A DNA stretch of 64,000 nt from Monomorium pharaonis (Eukaryota; Arthropoda; Insecta; Hymenoptera; Formicidae). Each line of letters starts with the position of its first letter. The stretch's first letter is position 1. Location: positions 12,931,821 through 12,995,820 of the forward strand of contig NC_050475.1 of NCBI RefSeq assembly GCF_013373865.1, written 5' to 3'. Made by a program: the position numbers and the translations under genes. Below the pieces are notes generated by a model. That model had not been told where the DNA came from and ran no database searches. It was given only the letters and a program-made list of their open reading frames with translations. Positions 33,641-45,657 of the stretch are shown in pieces.

Positions 33641-34276
33641 TCTTGAGCCAGCAACGAACCTAAAAACTACGTAGACCGTGTAAGTTATAAATTTTGCCTG
33701 GAAAAACTCGAAATTTTAATGGAAAAATGCCGGCCTTCTAAAATAAAAGTATCTAATTTAGTGATTCATGTATGGGACATTTCGATCCTTTAAAGGTTAA
33801 TATCCCATCCACTTAAAACGTCTTAAAAACATTTAGACATTGTATCATAAAACATCCTTGAAATGTCTCGTGTTCCTATTTTGGATATGTATATTGGAAA
33901 ATTATAAAGTTTTGTCCGCATTTACTAACTTAATGGCCAATATATAAGAAGTTCAAATATTCGAAATATAATGATAATTATTCTCAGAAGGCAAAAATGC
34001 TTTCAGCCTTTCTTTTACTAGGTGTACGCATTCATAACACAATTATATGCATAATGTACGTAACGTAGTCTAGAAATAGCCGGTTGGTTTTTGAAACTGG
34101 CTAGACACGCATGACGCGCATCGCAGTGAATAAAAAGTTGTACAAATACACAAAAAACGTATTACAAATTAATAAAGTTAATGTTTGCATTTAAATGCCG
34201 TGTATAGATTTTGTCTAGAATAATTTAGGCCTTTTTATTAAAAGAAGTATCGACAAAATTTCCAACTTATACTTAC

Positions 34277-34410
34277 TTTAAGAAAATTAAAATCCATTAC
34301 GGTATATTTCTTGAATCTAGGCAAATTTGTCGCCGGAGGCGTTATTCGACCGCTCGGAAAATGATCTGAAGAATCTGAGTTCCGTTGATTGTCCGACGAT
34401 TGTGAAGGTG
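34277..34410 (-). CDS. Pkcdelta: Pkcdelta exon, hinge and start of kinase domain
   Basis: 134 bp; acceptor TTTAG|CACCTTC at 34410, donor CTTAAA|GTAAGT after 34277. Encodes a Ser/Pro-rich hinge (SQSSDNQRNSDSSDHF, GRITPP) and then KKYTVMDFNFLK, the start of the kinase domain, which continues seamlessly as VLGKGSFG in the next exon. It begins with two bases of a split codon, matching the one base left by the upstream exon. The low-complexity hinge between C1B and kinase is typical of novel PKCs. Confidence 0.95.
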
Positions 34411-35265
34411 CTAAAGATAAATAATAATCAATAAATCAAATAATTTTATACTGAAATAAAAATAAAATTAAACACTTATTTTTGTTAGAATACAAACATA
34501 AGTTTTTTCTATTCATGCAGTTTGCAGGAGAGAAAATAAGAATAAATTGATTTCAACTTTTCAAAGCAAATGAATATGAGAATACCGATAAATGAATTAA
34601 AACTAGATGAATATACCCACGAATGATGTACGTGTAAATGTGTATGTGCGAACAAACATACGTATAATGCATATGTGTCTGGATAATAACAAGTTATTAT
34701 TCAAGCTAAAAAGTTAAAAGTTAAATAACAAAAGTCAAAAAGTTAACTTTAAACTTAAACATAGTTAATTTTGAATAAATTAATTTAAATTTTTTAGTGA
34801 ATTTTTAGTTAATTTTCAATTTTAACTAGTTATTTTTAAAGCACACAAAAAACTTTGATTTTTTAAATTTCTTAACTTTTATTTCTTAAATTAAAAATTT
34901 ATGTATGTAAAAAAAGAATACATTTCTGCATAAAGAACAATATTTTATTATTATTTCATAACAAGCTTGATTTACAAAAAAATATGTTAAATTTATTTAA
35001 TAACTCATATTATCATTGTTTTGAGTAATGTAACTTTTAAAAATTGTGACACATATTTTAATTTAATATTATATAAATAATGATTTGCAAATTTAACTTT
35101 TATAATTTAACCTAATTAATTTATAACTTAATTTAATTTTAATGTAACTTTTAACTGAATTAATTTTTGATATAAAATAATTTTAGAAGCCATCAATTTT
35201 AACTTATTAAAAAAAAATATTAATTTATTCAATCTTCTGATACGCGTGCATATGTTATATAATTT

Positions 35266-35285
35266 GCGCGCGCGTGCGTGCGCGT

Positions 35286-35332
<47 letters not shown>

Positions 35333-35359
35333 CGCGCGCGCGCGCGTGTGTGTGTGTGT
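35266..35359. repeat. Alternating purine-pyrimidine tract (Z-DNA prone)
   Basis: 94 bp of strictly alternating GC/GT dinucleotides: (GC)n, mixed, (GT)n, (GC)n, (GT)n. It lies in the Pkcdelta intron between the C1B and hinge exons. Confidence 0.95.
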
Positions 35360-35647
35360 AAAATATCAAGGTTTTTTCATTACGTTAAGAAACTTTCTCA
35401 TTATTATATTTGATAACTTACTAATTTCTTTCTAATTACCATGTGACAAATAATCATGCAATTTAGTTGTGAGACATCTTTTTAAAGAATAACTGACAGC
35501 TCAAACATTACCTGCATAATTTATATTCGTATCATGAAATTGAGGATGGAACAAACAATATTCGCAAATAGTATTATGTTATTTTAAGACTATATCAGAA
35601 TTGCAGTTAAAAATAACGCAAAAGATGTATAGATCATCATTACTCAC

Positions 35648-35749
35648 TTTTCTTCAAAGCTTGTAATGCTTCGGCAACTAGTTTTTGATTCAATCCACAT
35701 AGATTTCCTGTGAGTTTTTCGCATTTTTTGTGGCAAGCCATGTCACAAT
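35648..35749 (-). CDS. Pkcdelta: Pkcdelta exon, end of C1B domain
   Basis: 102 bp; acceptor CGTAG|ATTG at 35749, donor AAAA|GTGAGT after 35648. Encodes CDMACHKKCEKLTGNLCGLN followed by QKLVAEALQAL: the last zinc-binding Cys/His residues of the second C1 (diacylglycerol-binding) domain and the conserved linker. Splice phase (2 bases in, 1 base out) fits the hinge exon. The earlier part of C1B, C1A and the N-terminal domain are not visible upstream within the window, so the 5' exons lie far away or outside. Confidence 0.93.
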
Positions 35750-36159
35750 CTACGAGAACCAATTTTATCGAAAACCAATAAAAAATATAAATATATTTCT
35801 ACTTCATTAAATTCCATTAGATATTAAATGCACATTAATTTTTCTTTGATGCATCTTGAACTGGCATAAGAAAATTGATTTATATTAATTAACCAAGTAA
35901 TTTATCTGACATCAATTTTTGTAACTTTTGACATATCCATCCACAGATTTATATTACCGTTAATTCATATTTATAATAAAAATTCCATTAGAAATTCGTA
36001 AGTGCAGGGAAAGGCATGCATAATAAAAACAAAAACAGATGTAATGCATGGTCTATCGGAAATTTTTATCAAAGAAGAGATGGAAATGGTGAAATAGCAA
36101 GAAGATATTTATGGGAATGTAAAAAAAAGAATAAAAAATTTGTTAGGGAAAGAAAAGTT

Positions 36160-36494
36160 CCCCAATAAACAGAATGCACACAGTATGTTAAGAGATTGGC
36201 AACAGATTTCTTCAAAAGTTGTTAGCACATTGACATCCATTTCAGCAATATATTTACGATTTGCTAGCAGAGCTTGCTCACAAAATCTGACAACAGATTT
36301 GTGGCAAAATTTTGCTTGATTATTGTTGCCAATCTGTTGGCATAGCATAAAGAGCAAGCTTTGCTCATATTTTCGGTGGCAGTTTGCCCACATCTTCTGA
36401 TATTAAATTCTACCTACAATTTGATGCTTTTTTGCTGACAATGATTGATAGCAAACACTTGACATAATTGCATTTAACATTTGGCTCTGTGGGG
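36160..36494. mobile_element. 335-bp element, CCCCA ends
   Basis: CCCCAATAAACAGAATG at left and inverted CCCCACAGAGCCAAATG at right. Interior is 'ggcaacagatttgt / gacaacagatttg' repeats in both directions, as in the element at 3799-4886. Confidence 0.55.
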
Positions 36495-36775
36495 TATATT
36501 TACATATTTACGTATTAACATATTAAAGCCTATAGGTAGACCAGTTTAGCAAAAAAATGATTATTAAAAATAGGGCCAGAAAATAAAAAACTATTATTGG
36601 CATAAAAACATTTTGCAAAAAACAAATTATTATAAATAAATTGTTAAAAACTGGTTAGGAGAAAAAACAGATTACTCCAATTGATTCTACGGAAAAAGTT
36701 ACGAAAAAACACATAACTATTTTCCATCGTTTATTTTATGCCAAAAGTAGATAAATATAACAGTTTATTGAAACT

Positions 36776-36934
36776 CCCTACCAAACACCAAGTTACATGT
36801 AACGTGCCTGTTAGTTATAATTTCCCACTCAACAATGTAATTGTAATATAACACGTGTGTTATATCACAATTATATTATTGAGTGGGAAATTACAACTAA
36901 CAAGCATGTTACATGTAACTTTGTGTTTGTTGGG
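36776..36934. repeat. 159-bp near-perfect palindrome
   Basis: CCCTACCAAACACCAAG...CTTTGTGTTTGTTGGG: two ~78-bp arms with a centre at 'aacacgtgtgtt'. Contains the self-complementary 'ttacatgtaa' in each arm. A hairpin MITE. Confidence 0.8.
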
Positions 36935-37139
36935 TCACTCTAACTTATAGCATTAAAATGAGCAAAAAAATCATTATTAGAAACAAAACTGGAAAACATA
37001 AAAAACTAGTATTAACATAAAAAGTACCTTAAAAAAATCAAGTTTTAATAATTTTAACAATTTGTTGAAAATTAATTTTTACAAAGTATTTTTTGGTCAA
37101 TAATAGTTTTTCATGCTTGGCTTTATTTTCAATAATTAT

Positions 37140-38229
37140 CCCAGATAACACATACTCGTTTCAAAAACGTTTCACAAATGTTTCTTTGAAACGTTTCCTA
37201 ATCGACTCTTGAAAACGTTTTTAATTGATAAAAATGTCCACTCAAAAACGTTAAAGGAAACGGTTTTGTAAAAAAAAAGAAAAGAAAAAGGGGGAGGGGT
37301 AAAAATTCGTTTTTTTTATCTGTGAAAAATTTGTTTTTCACAAATTTAACAAAATAATGTACTGACAAACACATATATAAGTGCACGCGTGTACGTGTAT
37401 CAATTGTAATTTAATTAATTGTAATTTTTCTCTCAATGAGTCTTTTTGTCAATTTCATCCAAAATAAATTTAATTTAAACATTTTTTTCTTAAATAAAAG
37501 TTTTCGTAATTTTGTCCACATTTTTCTCGATCTGACATATTTTAGTCTACTATTACATGTTGATGGTGAAATCTTACTTTCTTCTATTAGTGAGCCCTTT
37601 TTATTTATAAAAAAAGTGCATTTTGTTCACGAGAAAGCTCACATAGCGCCACATAGCGGTAGATAGATGAAAAGAATACCATCTTAAGAGTAAAATATAG
37701 TCCACACAAACTTATTGTTGATGTAAGTAAATATTTCTAGTTGAGGACATTTCATGTTCACATCAAGGCATAGCTTTCAAGAATAAAAATTTACTTGCAG
37801 TAAGGATTCATTTTTTTCTGTGTATGCATAAATATGGAGTTACATATATATTTTTTGTTTATTTCCGTTATAATATTGTAATCAAATATCACAATAAAAT
37901 TTAAATAAAAAATTATTAAGTATACAAGTACATAAAATATGTAAAAAAAATTCTATATAAAATATAAAAATATACTTATATTTCATACTAAAATATTGTA
38001 TTAAATGTAAATGAGTAGCCATATTATCATCTTCTCCTTTATATACATATATAAAATTTTGAAATAAAAAATTAATTTTTATTCCATCTATAGAAACATG
38101 AAAAATACGTTTCTTAAATTATGATTTAAAAAATGTTTTTGTTGAGACGTTTCTTATTAGTGCTTTACAATTAAAGAATATTGGATACGATTAGAAAACG
38201 TTTATAAAATAAACATGTGCTATCTAGAA
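37140..38229. mobile_element. 1.1-kb element with CCCAGATA(A/G)CACAT ends
   Basis: CCCAGATAACACAT at 37140; inverted 'atgtgctatct' at 38215-38225. Inner ends repeat 'aaaacgttt' in both orientations. Same class as 18637-19552. A short pyrimidine-rich frame on the minus strand is not a gene. Confidence 0.55.
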
Positions 38230-38529
38230 TGTTTTTGCTAGCTTTAGTGATCTAGCTATGGGTTAGAGTTTTAATAAATCGTTATATTTATTTACTCTAT
38301 TTTGCATAAAAACAACAAATAACATGAAAAAATTATAAGTTTCTTTTATAACTTTTTCCGTAGAATTTTTTGGCGTAATCAGTTTTTCTTATAGTCAATT
38401 TTAACAGTTGTTGCAAAATTGATTTTTGTAAGGTACTTTTTGATGTGAAAAATAATTTTCCATGCTTCGTTCTATTTTCAATAATTATTTTTTATAACTT
38501 TTTGGGTCTTTTCATAGGCTTTAATACCA

Positions 38530-39640
38530 TTTAGAAGAATGAAAAACGTTTAGAACGTGCATCCTATCCATTTCTAATTATTTTTTTATGCATTTCTTTT
38601 TCTTTACGGATTTTTAACGGAATTTTTACCAAAAATATTAATTTTTATAATTAGAGGAGAGAAGGGGGTTTTGTAAACTACTATTGTGTTTTATTTAAAT
38701 AAAATATTTATATGACATAATTCTTATCAGTACAAGTTTGTTATCCATAGAGTTCTACCAATAATGTGTGTATATAATCAGAAGTTCTTCAGATATATAT
38801 AATAAACATAACTTTACATATTAAATGCATGCACATTGCGTGCATGCATTTAATATGTATTAAGCATTAAATTCAATTACGTCATTTAAAAGATATATTC
38901 AAACAAGTTATACTAAAAAGTTCAAAAATTAATATCTAACATATTTCTCTAAATGACAAAAAATATACACCTATAAAACTTTCGACTACTTGCAATACTG
39001 AAATGCAGCTTTTATTGTGTGACAACACAATATACATTAATGACTAGTGGCCATGTTACATAAGCAGTATGCAAAGAAGTAATTGGGACGGTTATTCTAA
39101 AAAAATTTAACACAAAGTATATAAAATATCATAAATTCCATAATTCCACATCTAATCCATAACCATCTTCTGTCCTCTATTTATTGTTATAAGTGTTTTT
39201 TGTTGTTATAAGTGTTTAATTGTCAGCCCTGAAATGAGTTTCTGTTAGATTCTATTTATTCATTACACTAAAAAATTTTCGTTTCTACTCAAATTATTAC
39301 ACTGGAAATGATGTTCACTATATTGAGGCTAATTGTAAGCATTTTATATATATTTGACATCTTATTTAGAGTACATTCTATTTTAAATTTTATATATAAT
39401 ACAAACAATAAATTGCAAATTTAAGTTATATTTAATGCAGAAGTATTTGTAAATGTATAGTTTTTTGATATATTATACTGCAAGAGTTTTTTTGGTAAAA
39501 ATGACTTAATTTCCTTCCTTAATATAAAAAATGTATTTGTAACTTATATTTGTGTATATATATCTTTATATCACATCTAAAATATAACAGCAAATCTTAA
39601 TCAAATGTTTTAAAAATATTCTATATATTATAACATCCCT
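38530..39640. other. AT-rich intergenic stretch
   Basis: No gene seen. A palindrome 'catgcatgcacattgcgtgcatgcat' style hairpin occurs near 38825-38850. Confidence 0.5.
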
Positions 39641-40405
39641 TACGGAAAAAACACTAAAAATAACAATTAAAAAAATACTCAAGTTGAGTATAATTTGGGA
39701 CAAGGGGTAAACACTCAATTTAATGTAAACACTTAACTTGAGTGTTCGCTCTTTAATTTACTTTTAATTAGATATTAGAGTGTTACTCTCAACTTGAATG
39801 TTCGTCACCTAATTTAATGTTAATTTCAATGTTAATCCTAAATTTAAAAATAACAATGAAATTAACATTCAATTAGATGGCAAACATCCAAGTTGAAAGT
39901 AATACTCAAATTAATACTCAAAATCAGCTGAACACTTTAGTTGAATGTTTATTTTAGATATTCGTCTTATGCCCATTTCTACCAATGCAAAATAATTTTC
40001 AGACCAATCTCGGTTGAACTTGCTTTTTTTGTTGTTGTTTTTATTTAATATTTCCTAATTCAATGTTTGAGAGTGCACATTCAATAAGTGTATGCCTTTA
40101 ATTGATAGATATTGAGTGTACAACCTCAATGTTTCAGTGTTCACACTTTATGATGGAAGTATACCCTCATTTATTGAGTGTCATATCCAAATGTTGAGAG
40201 TATATTTTTAAATATTCAGTATTTAAATCCAAACTTTAGTATGAACACTCAATCATTGGGTGTATACACTCAATGTTCGAGTATAAACACTCAATCTTTA
40301 GTGTAAATAAAGATTTGAGTGTATACACATAAATTGGGGAGTAAATCGAGTATTAACACTCAATTTTGACTGTAAACTCTCAAAATTAATTTTTCTTCTG
40401 TGCTT
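39640..40405. repeat. Element made of ACACTCAA-type sub-repeats
   Basis: Some 25 variants of 'acactcaa' or its complement 'ttgagtgt' over 750 bp, bounded by 'acggaaaaaacac' and inverted 'ttcttctgtgc'. Looks like a non-autonomous element built by amplification of a terminal motif, similar in design to 18637-19552. Confidence 0.55.
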
Positions 40406-40811
40406 TGTTTTAAGAAAAAGTGGTCATATTGCAAAACTCAAATTTTTTAATTAAAAGACTCAAAAACTAGAGAATTTAAATTTTTAATGATTTTTTGTTT
40501 GTATTTTCACGACAATTTTTCGCTAAGTTGCGAAGATTTGAATATGATTGAAATTTTTTTCACATTTTAAATGTATCGCTTTTTTTGAAACTGAGTGTAT
40601 ATTAAAAATGTATTATAATTGATAAACTGTTTTATTACGACCCGGACACGCCAAGTTTTTGTTAAAATTTAGCTACACATATTTTTGAATATATTAAATC
40701 ATTACATATACATTAAGATGTACTAAACGTTTATTGCATATTATTGAGTAACTGCATCGATAACGTTTCCATAATGTAAGTAATAACTATTAATATGTAT
40801 ATGTGTGTATA

Positions 40812-40820
<9 letters not shown>

Positions 40821-40857
<37 letters not shown>
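40821..40857. repeat. (AT)n microsatellite
   Basis: Alternating AT, followed by further AT-rich sequence to 40920. Confidence 0.9.
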
Positions 40858-40861
<4 letters not shown>

Positions 40862-41122
40862 ATATATATATTTATTAATTTATATTTATATAAAATTAAT
40901 ATAATATTACAATAAAGAGAAAATAAATAAGAAAAAAAAAAAAGGAACGAATAAATAATTTTTGTTAGCTTTCTTAGTTATTTACAATACAAAAGAATCT
41001 CTTAGCTCTCTTAAAACATACTTTTTCAATGTTCTCTTAAATACTTCCACTCTTTCATCTTTATCTCAGCGGGTAATGAGTTTATACCATTCTCCACACC
41101 TTCATAAAAAGTACTCTTTTAC

Positions 41123-41124
<2 letters not shown>

Positions 41125-41172
<48 letters not shown>

Positions 41173-41395
41173 CGAGAGAGAGAGAGGAGAGAGAGAGAGG
41201 AGAGACGAACGAGAGAGAAGAGGAGCGAGCAGCAGCGCGAGCGCGCGAGACGCGACTAGCCAGAGACGCAGAGCGCGCGACGACGCGGCGCGCCGCGCTA
41301 GCGCGGCTAGAGCGCGGCAGCGCGCGCTAGAGCATCTCCGCTCGATCTAGCGGGAACGCTAGCGAGCGCGACGGAGAGCGCGAAGCCGCTAGTTT
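41125..41395. repeat. (AG)n grading into CGCG-rich block
   Basis: AG repeats 41125-41215, then ~175 bp of almost pure G/C with many 'gcgcgc', 'ctagcgcg' and 'cgctag' palindromes to 41392, then an abrupt return to T-rich DNA. The block is strongly self-complementary. The open frame across it is composition-driven (Arg/Glu repeats). Confidence 0.85.
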
Positions 41396-41675
41396 TTTTT
41401 CTGTTTTTTCCTGTTCTCTATCTGTCTCTATTATTTTCACTCTATTTTTCTCTGTCTTTCTTTTTATAAACTAAGATTATTTGCTCTCTCTCTTTCTCTC
41501 CGTCTTTTCTCTGCATTCTCTCTTTTTCATTTTCTCTTTATCTTAAAAATTTATTTGTTTTTATTATAATATTATATTAATTTTATGATTTAATTACATA
41601 ATTTTGTTTTAGTAATATTATATTATTAAAATATTATATTACTAAAATATAATATACGCTTTGCGTGTGTGTATA

Positions 41676-41813
41676 CACTGACCGGCACAAATCCCTAGAC
41701 ATGTCAATATCTCAAAATATCTCCACATCTTTTTTCTTCCCAATGTCGAAATATGTGAAAACAGAAAGATATCTCAAGATATTAACATGTCCAAGCATTT
41801 GTGTCGGTTAGTG
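41676..41813. mobile_element. 138-bp mariner-type MITE
   Basis: TA-flanked ends CACTGACCGGCACAAAT and ATTTGTGTCGGTTAGTG; the arms match over ~40 bp including 'gacatgt.aatatct'. TA duplication and these ends fit Tc1/mariner. Confidence 0.8.
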
Positions 41814-41819
41814 TACACA

Positions 41820-43390
41820 CATGCAAAGTCAGTTTGGCTTGTGAGTCTGATCCTTGGAAAATACGGCAAGTAAGCTTTTTCGCGCAAGAGATCTCGAAAT
41901 CTCAGAATTGAATGTACCGATTTTAATTGGACTGATCGCAATTGTCGGCAATTGAAAGCTCAAAGTAATATTATACGATAAAATTGGATAATTAAATTTT
42001 CTATTATGATTTTAGTTTTTAAAATATTTTAACCAAAAATGAATTTGACAGTTAAATTCCAGATAAGTTAGCGCGCCGCGACATTTGCGCAGTATTGCGT
42101 TACACGGCACGACTTTTTATATATACTTGGCGTCGCGCCGCGCACCGACGCGCGATGTCGCTTGATACCTGAACTCAAGTTCTAATATTTATTTTTTTAA
42201 TTTAAATATACTTTAAATATAATAACAAAAATATCAAAATTCAAGTATTTATAATTTTATTTTACATATAAATATAAATATTATAACTGAAGAAATTTAA
42301 TCAAGTTAAAAAATTCAGTTAAATAAACTTTTTCTCAATATATGAATATTCTCGACAAGCACTTTTAATTTAATTCTCTTATAAGATGTAATTTTGTTTG
42401 TGTGTATCATACGTAAAAAAGTCAACATAGGACGTGATAGTAATTCCGAAAAAGTTAAAATTAAAATGCAGAAAAATATTAATATTAACGTGGGAATGAT
42501 TAATTTTAAGTGCATAACATAGTATTTAATATTAATCTGTGTGGACTTAAACTTAAAAGGCGCCACATAAGATACTATTTTAATTGTAAAAAAGAATTAG
42601 GTAAATAGATCGTCGATCTAGAATTGGATAAATAGATCGTCGATCTATTTTATTATAGTAACTACGGAAGATACTTTTAATTATGTATAAATTCATGATT
42701 CTAGAAAGTTTTTGCATTTTGTTTTAACTATGTCTGCACGAGAAAGTTAAATAAAATCTCTTGTTTATTTTAAAGTGTCTTTTGCGTATACAATCTTACA
42801 TTAAGAAACACAAATTAAAAAGTTGTCCATTCGAAGACATTCGTGCAAATATCTCTGGGACGAGACTGTAAACGTAATAACTATAATTTAGCTAGATTTT
42901 GTCTAATTTCGTAACACACACGCCTACATGCGGAATTATTGCCAGAAAATGTGAGGATTGTTAACACATACTTAAAGCATTCAAACGTAACATAAATCAA
43001 TAAATTAATAAATTAACATGTTATTAAAATGTATTATAACTTTCTAGATATTTCTTTTAAGTTTTGCTAAAATATTAAAATAAAATAATATTTAAAAAAT
43101 AAAATTAAAGTCAATAATATAAAATAACGCTTCAGTACACTGCTCTAATGAAATAACTTTGACGATGCGATTTAACAATTGTTTTTAAAATTATGATAAA
43201 AAAGGATGTCAAAAATTGTAGAGCCTCTTTAACTTTCCGAATTATTATATGTTTAGCTTTCTAACTCAGACTTGTCCAAAACCCAATTTGGGAGCTAAAA
43301 CAATTCCACGTCTCTGTCGTCGATAGAAAGAGAGATAAAGGGGCAACAAAAGAAAATAGATGCTAGAGTTTTATTTGAATTCAAGACTGT
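41820..43390. other. Intergenic, no gene recognised
   Basis: CpG-richer patch at 42060-42165 of unknown nature, and a small tandem duplication of 'aaatagatcgtcgatcta' at 42603 and 42630. Otherwise AT-rich. Confidence 0.5.
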
Positions 43391-43396
43391 CTAAGT

Positions 43397-43503
43397 TCAT
43401 GGCGCCGAGGAATCCCTTACTCTTGCAATTGTTACGTAGCTATATTTTCCCTGACATTCTGTGCCTGTAAAGCTCGTAACATAGCTACACCGAGCTTGCC
43501 GAT
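43397..43503 (-). CDS. Candidate terminal exon, unknown protein
   Basis: On the minus strand a GC-richer stretch is open as RQARCSYVTSFTGTE, CQGKYSYVTIARVRDSSAP, then TGA at 43397-43399, followed by AATAAA at 43370-43375. Splice phase would fit the weak donor TCGA|GTACTT at the end of the long exon upstream (45.66 kb), so it could be the last exon of that gene. Possible acceptors are AAAAAG|AT near 43502 or the better TTTACAG|GC near 43471. No similarity recognised; could be chance. Confidence 0.25.
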
Positions 43504-43519
43504 CTTTTTAATGCATCTT

Positions 43520-45600
43520 TGCAATGTATTTTATATGAAATATAAATATATATCTGTTTAAATTTTAAACAAATAAAAATTGTACCGTGTATTTCATTAT
43601 TAGATTGTAATTTACTTGCATAGTTACATATTTTAACAACAAAAATATCATTTAATGTATCACTTTTTATTGAATGAACAGAATAATAAACAAACTGCTA
43701 GACAACAATAAATAAATAATAAATTAAACAATCTTACTGAAATTAAAAATATATATTAAATACAGTCCTAAATAATAAAAAAAAGTTCGTTAAAAAGATC
43801 GATGTAGAAATGTAATGTACGGGCTTCAGACACAGTAAAATGCTTCAGACACAGTAAAAACACAAACAACTATGCAACAATTGTAGAAATAAAAGGCCTT
43901 TTAGTGCTTTAGTAGATCTGGACTTAGGCAATGCATTAATATTTGTTCTTTTTATTTACTCTTTGTCTCGCTTTAATGAAATGATAAAGAAATGGAAACG
44001 TTTCACTTCGCAAACCAGGTAGAAAAAGAACAGACTCTATCTGATCAATATATATTTAAAAAAAAACCTTTCATACAAAAAAATATATTAAATATATTTA
44101 ATTCAAAATTAAACCTAAAATTTAAAATGTTTTTAGTTTAAATTTATAATATAATTTTTAATAAATTATATAATTAAATTTATGTAATATATATTTAATT
44201 ATATAATTTATTAGAAATTATATTATAAATTTAAACTAAAAACATTTTAAATTTTAGGTTTAATTTTGAATTTAATCATACTTTTGTTAACTATTTATTT
44301 ATAATATACAGGATGTCTAATAGCATCCTTAAACCTCTTTAAAAATAAAAGGAACATGATACTTGTGATTCGAATTGCATGCATAAAAAGAAGAAATTTT
44401 TATTTCAAACATTTTTTCTGAAAATGCCTCTAGTTTTATAATAGTAATGAAAACAAGTAAAACAATGTCCGTTTCTAAAGATCTAAAAAATTTTTTTATG
44501 ACTCCCATTTTGTTTTCCTTAAGCTTAATTAAAAGCAAAAAATCTGGTCCCCTGGCCTCTGGCCTCTAATATTAATAACGCAACCTCCAAATTTTTTTTA
44601 AGAGGCTAGTGAGGTTTAAGATATCAAAAATTAGCTTGCGTTTAATTGTTAATAACAAAGCCACAGATGAATAGAATTTTTTATTTTTGTATGATATTAA
44701 TCACAACATTATAAAGTAAGAAAAATAAGAAAACGATTTCTCAAAATTTTGTCTTATTCTACCGAAATTAACATAAAGTTTTTAGATTTATTTCTGTATT
44801 CTTAGTTCCTTAGATCTTAATACAACTTTAGCAATCTTAAGCCTGATACAATCCTAAGTTTTTTTGGTGCAATCTTCGGAAAAAACATGTAAGAAGATTT
44901 TGATGAAGTACTTTCGGTAGTTTGCATTATCTTCTGAGAAATGGCTATCGATTTAGAAATCTGTTCTTATTTTAAATTGATTTGAACCTGAATTTTTGCA
45001 CATTCAACGCGCAAATTTTTATTCCACAACCTCACTTTATTAACCTTTCACTTAAGTTTACTTTTTCATCACACTACGACATCATTTTAAGGCTAATATA
45101 AAGGTATTTTTATGAAAAATGTTTGAAACAAACATTTTCTTTCTTGCGTACAATTATTTGCAAATTACAATAAAAAATACCATGTTGTATTTAAAAAATT
45201 TAACGTTTGTATAATTCTCATTCTCTATCAAAAACCGAAAGTTTAAAACCATTATTATTTGATAAAGTGGTATGAATAACATGATTTATTTATCCAAATT
45301 TTAGAATAAAAATTAGTTCCTTTTATTTAAAAAGAAAATGGTCTCAAACGTATTGAATTAAAGATAATGTTTATTAATTAAATAAATTTTGACTTGAACG
45401 TTTGCGTACCACTACATTCTATTTTTTTGAAACCTAGTTATTAATAACTCGAGAATATTATTATTCAATTAATAAATTAATGTTTGGTTTTGGTTTAATT
45501 TTTATCACTATTTATCTTTTTACTAATATATATCACTATTTCCGATGTTTCAAAATATTAAAAAAATTGACTTTATGTCGCATTGTCAAAGTATTAAAGT
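43520..45600. other. AT-rich intergenic or intronic stretch
   Basis: No gene supported. Contains the palindrome listed at 44097-44276. 'tagcatccttaaacc' near 44320 resembles the TTAAGGATGCTA-type end of the element at 56237-56786, perhaps a solitary end. Confidence 0.5.
44097..44276. repeat. Near-perfect palindrome, ~84-bp arms
   Basis: 'aaacctaaaatttaaaatg' on the left and its exact inverse on the right; only one or two mismatches between arms and a short AT loop. A young hairpin MITE or recombination product. Confidence 0.85.
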
Positions 45601-45657
45601 ACTTAAGTAGATTAAAAAAAAATTTGGATACGCCATACTTGACGACAAAACTTTAAT

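Larger units (their letters stand above)
26090..34276 (-). other. 8.2-kb Pkcdelta intron full of mobile DNA
   Basis: Intron between the hinge exon and the catalytic exon. 26500-27620 contains dozens of 'tttacat / atgtaaa' motifs in both directions, a degraded repeat element; 28000-28900 shows nothing recognisable. The rest holds microsatellites, a LINE with a solo LTR, a 5S-derived SINE and two inverted-repeat elements listed separately. No exon of another gene is supported. Confidence 0.7.
36521..38526. mobile_element. 2-kb element with TTAA-flanked ~190-bp inverted ends
   Basis: TTAAAGCCTAT near 36523 and ATAGGCTTTAA ending 38524; the arms stay similar for ~190 bp each (36521-36705, 38330-38526), with landmarks 'ctacggaaaaagtta' and 'aataattatt'. 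TTAA at both edges is the piggyBac target signature. Two other elements are nested in the middle (36776-36934, 37140-38229). No transposase survives. Confidence 0.55.

Noticed and set aside
36109..36393. 94-codon minus-strand frame
   Set aside because: Lies across the 36160-36494 repeat element; composition follows the 'aacagattt' motif.
40962..41330. 122-codon frame ending in Arg/Glu repeats
   Set aside because: Generated by the (AG)n tract and the CG block.
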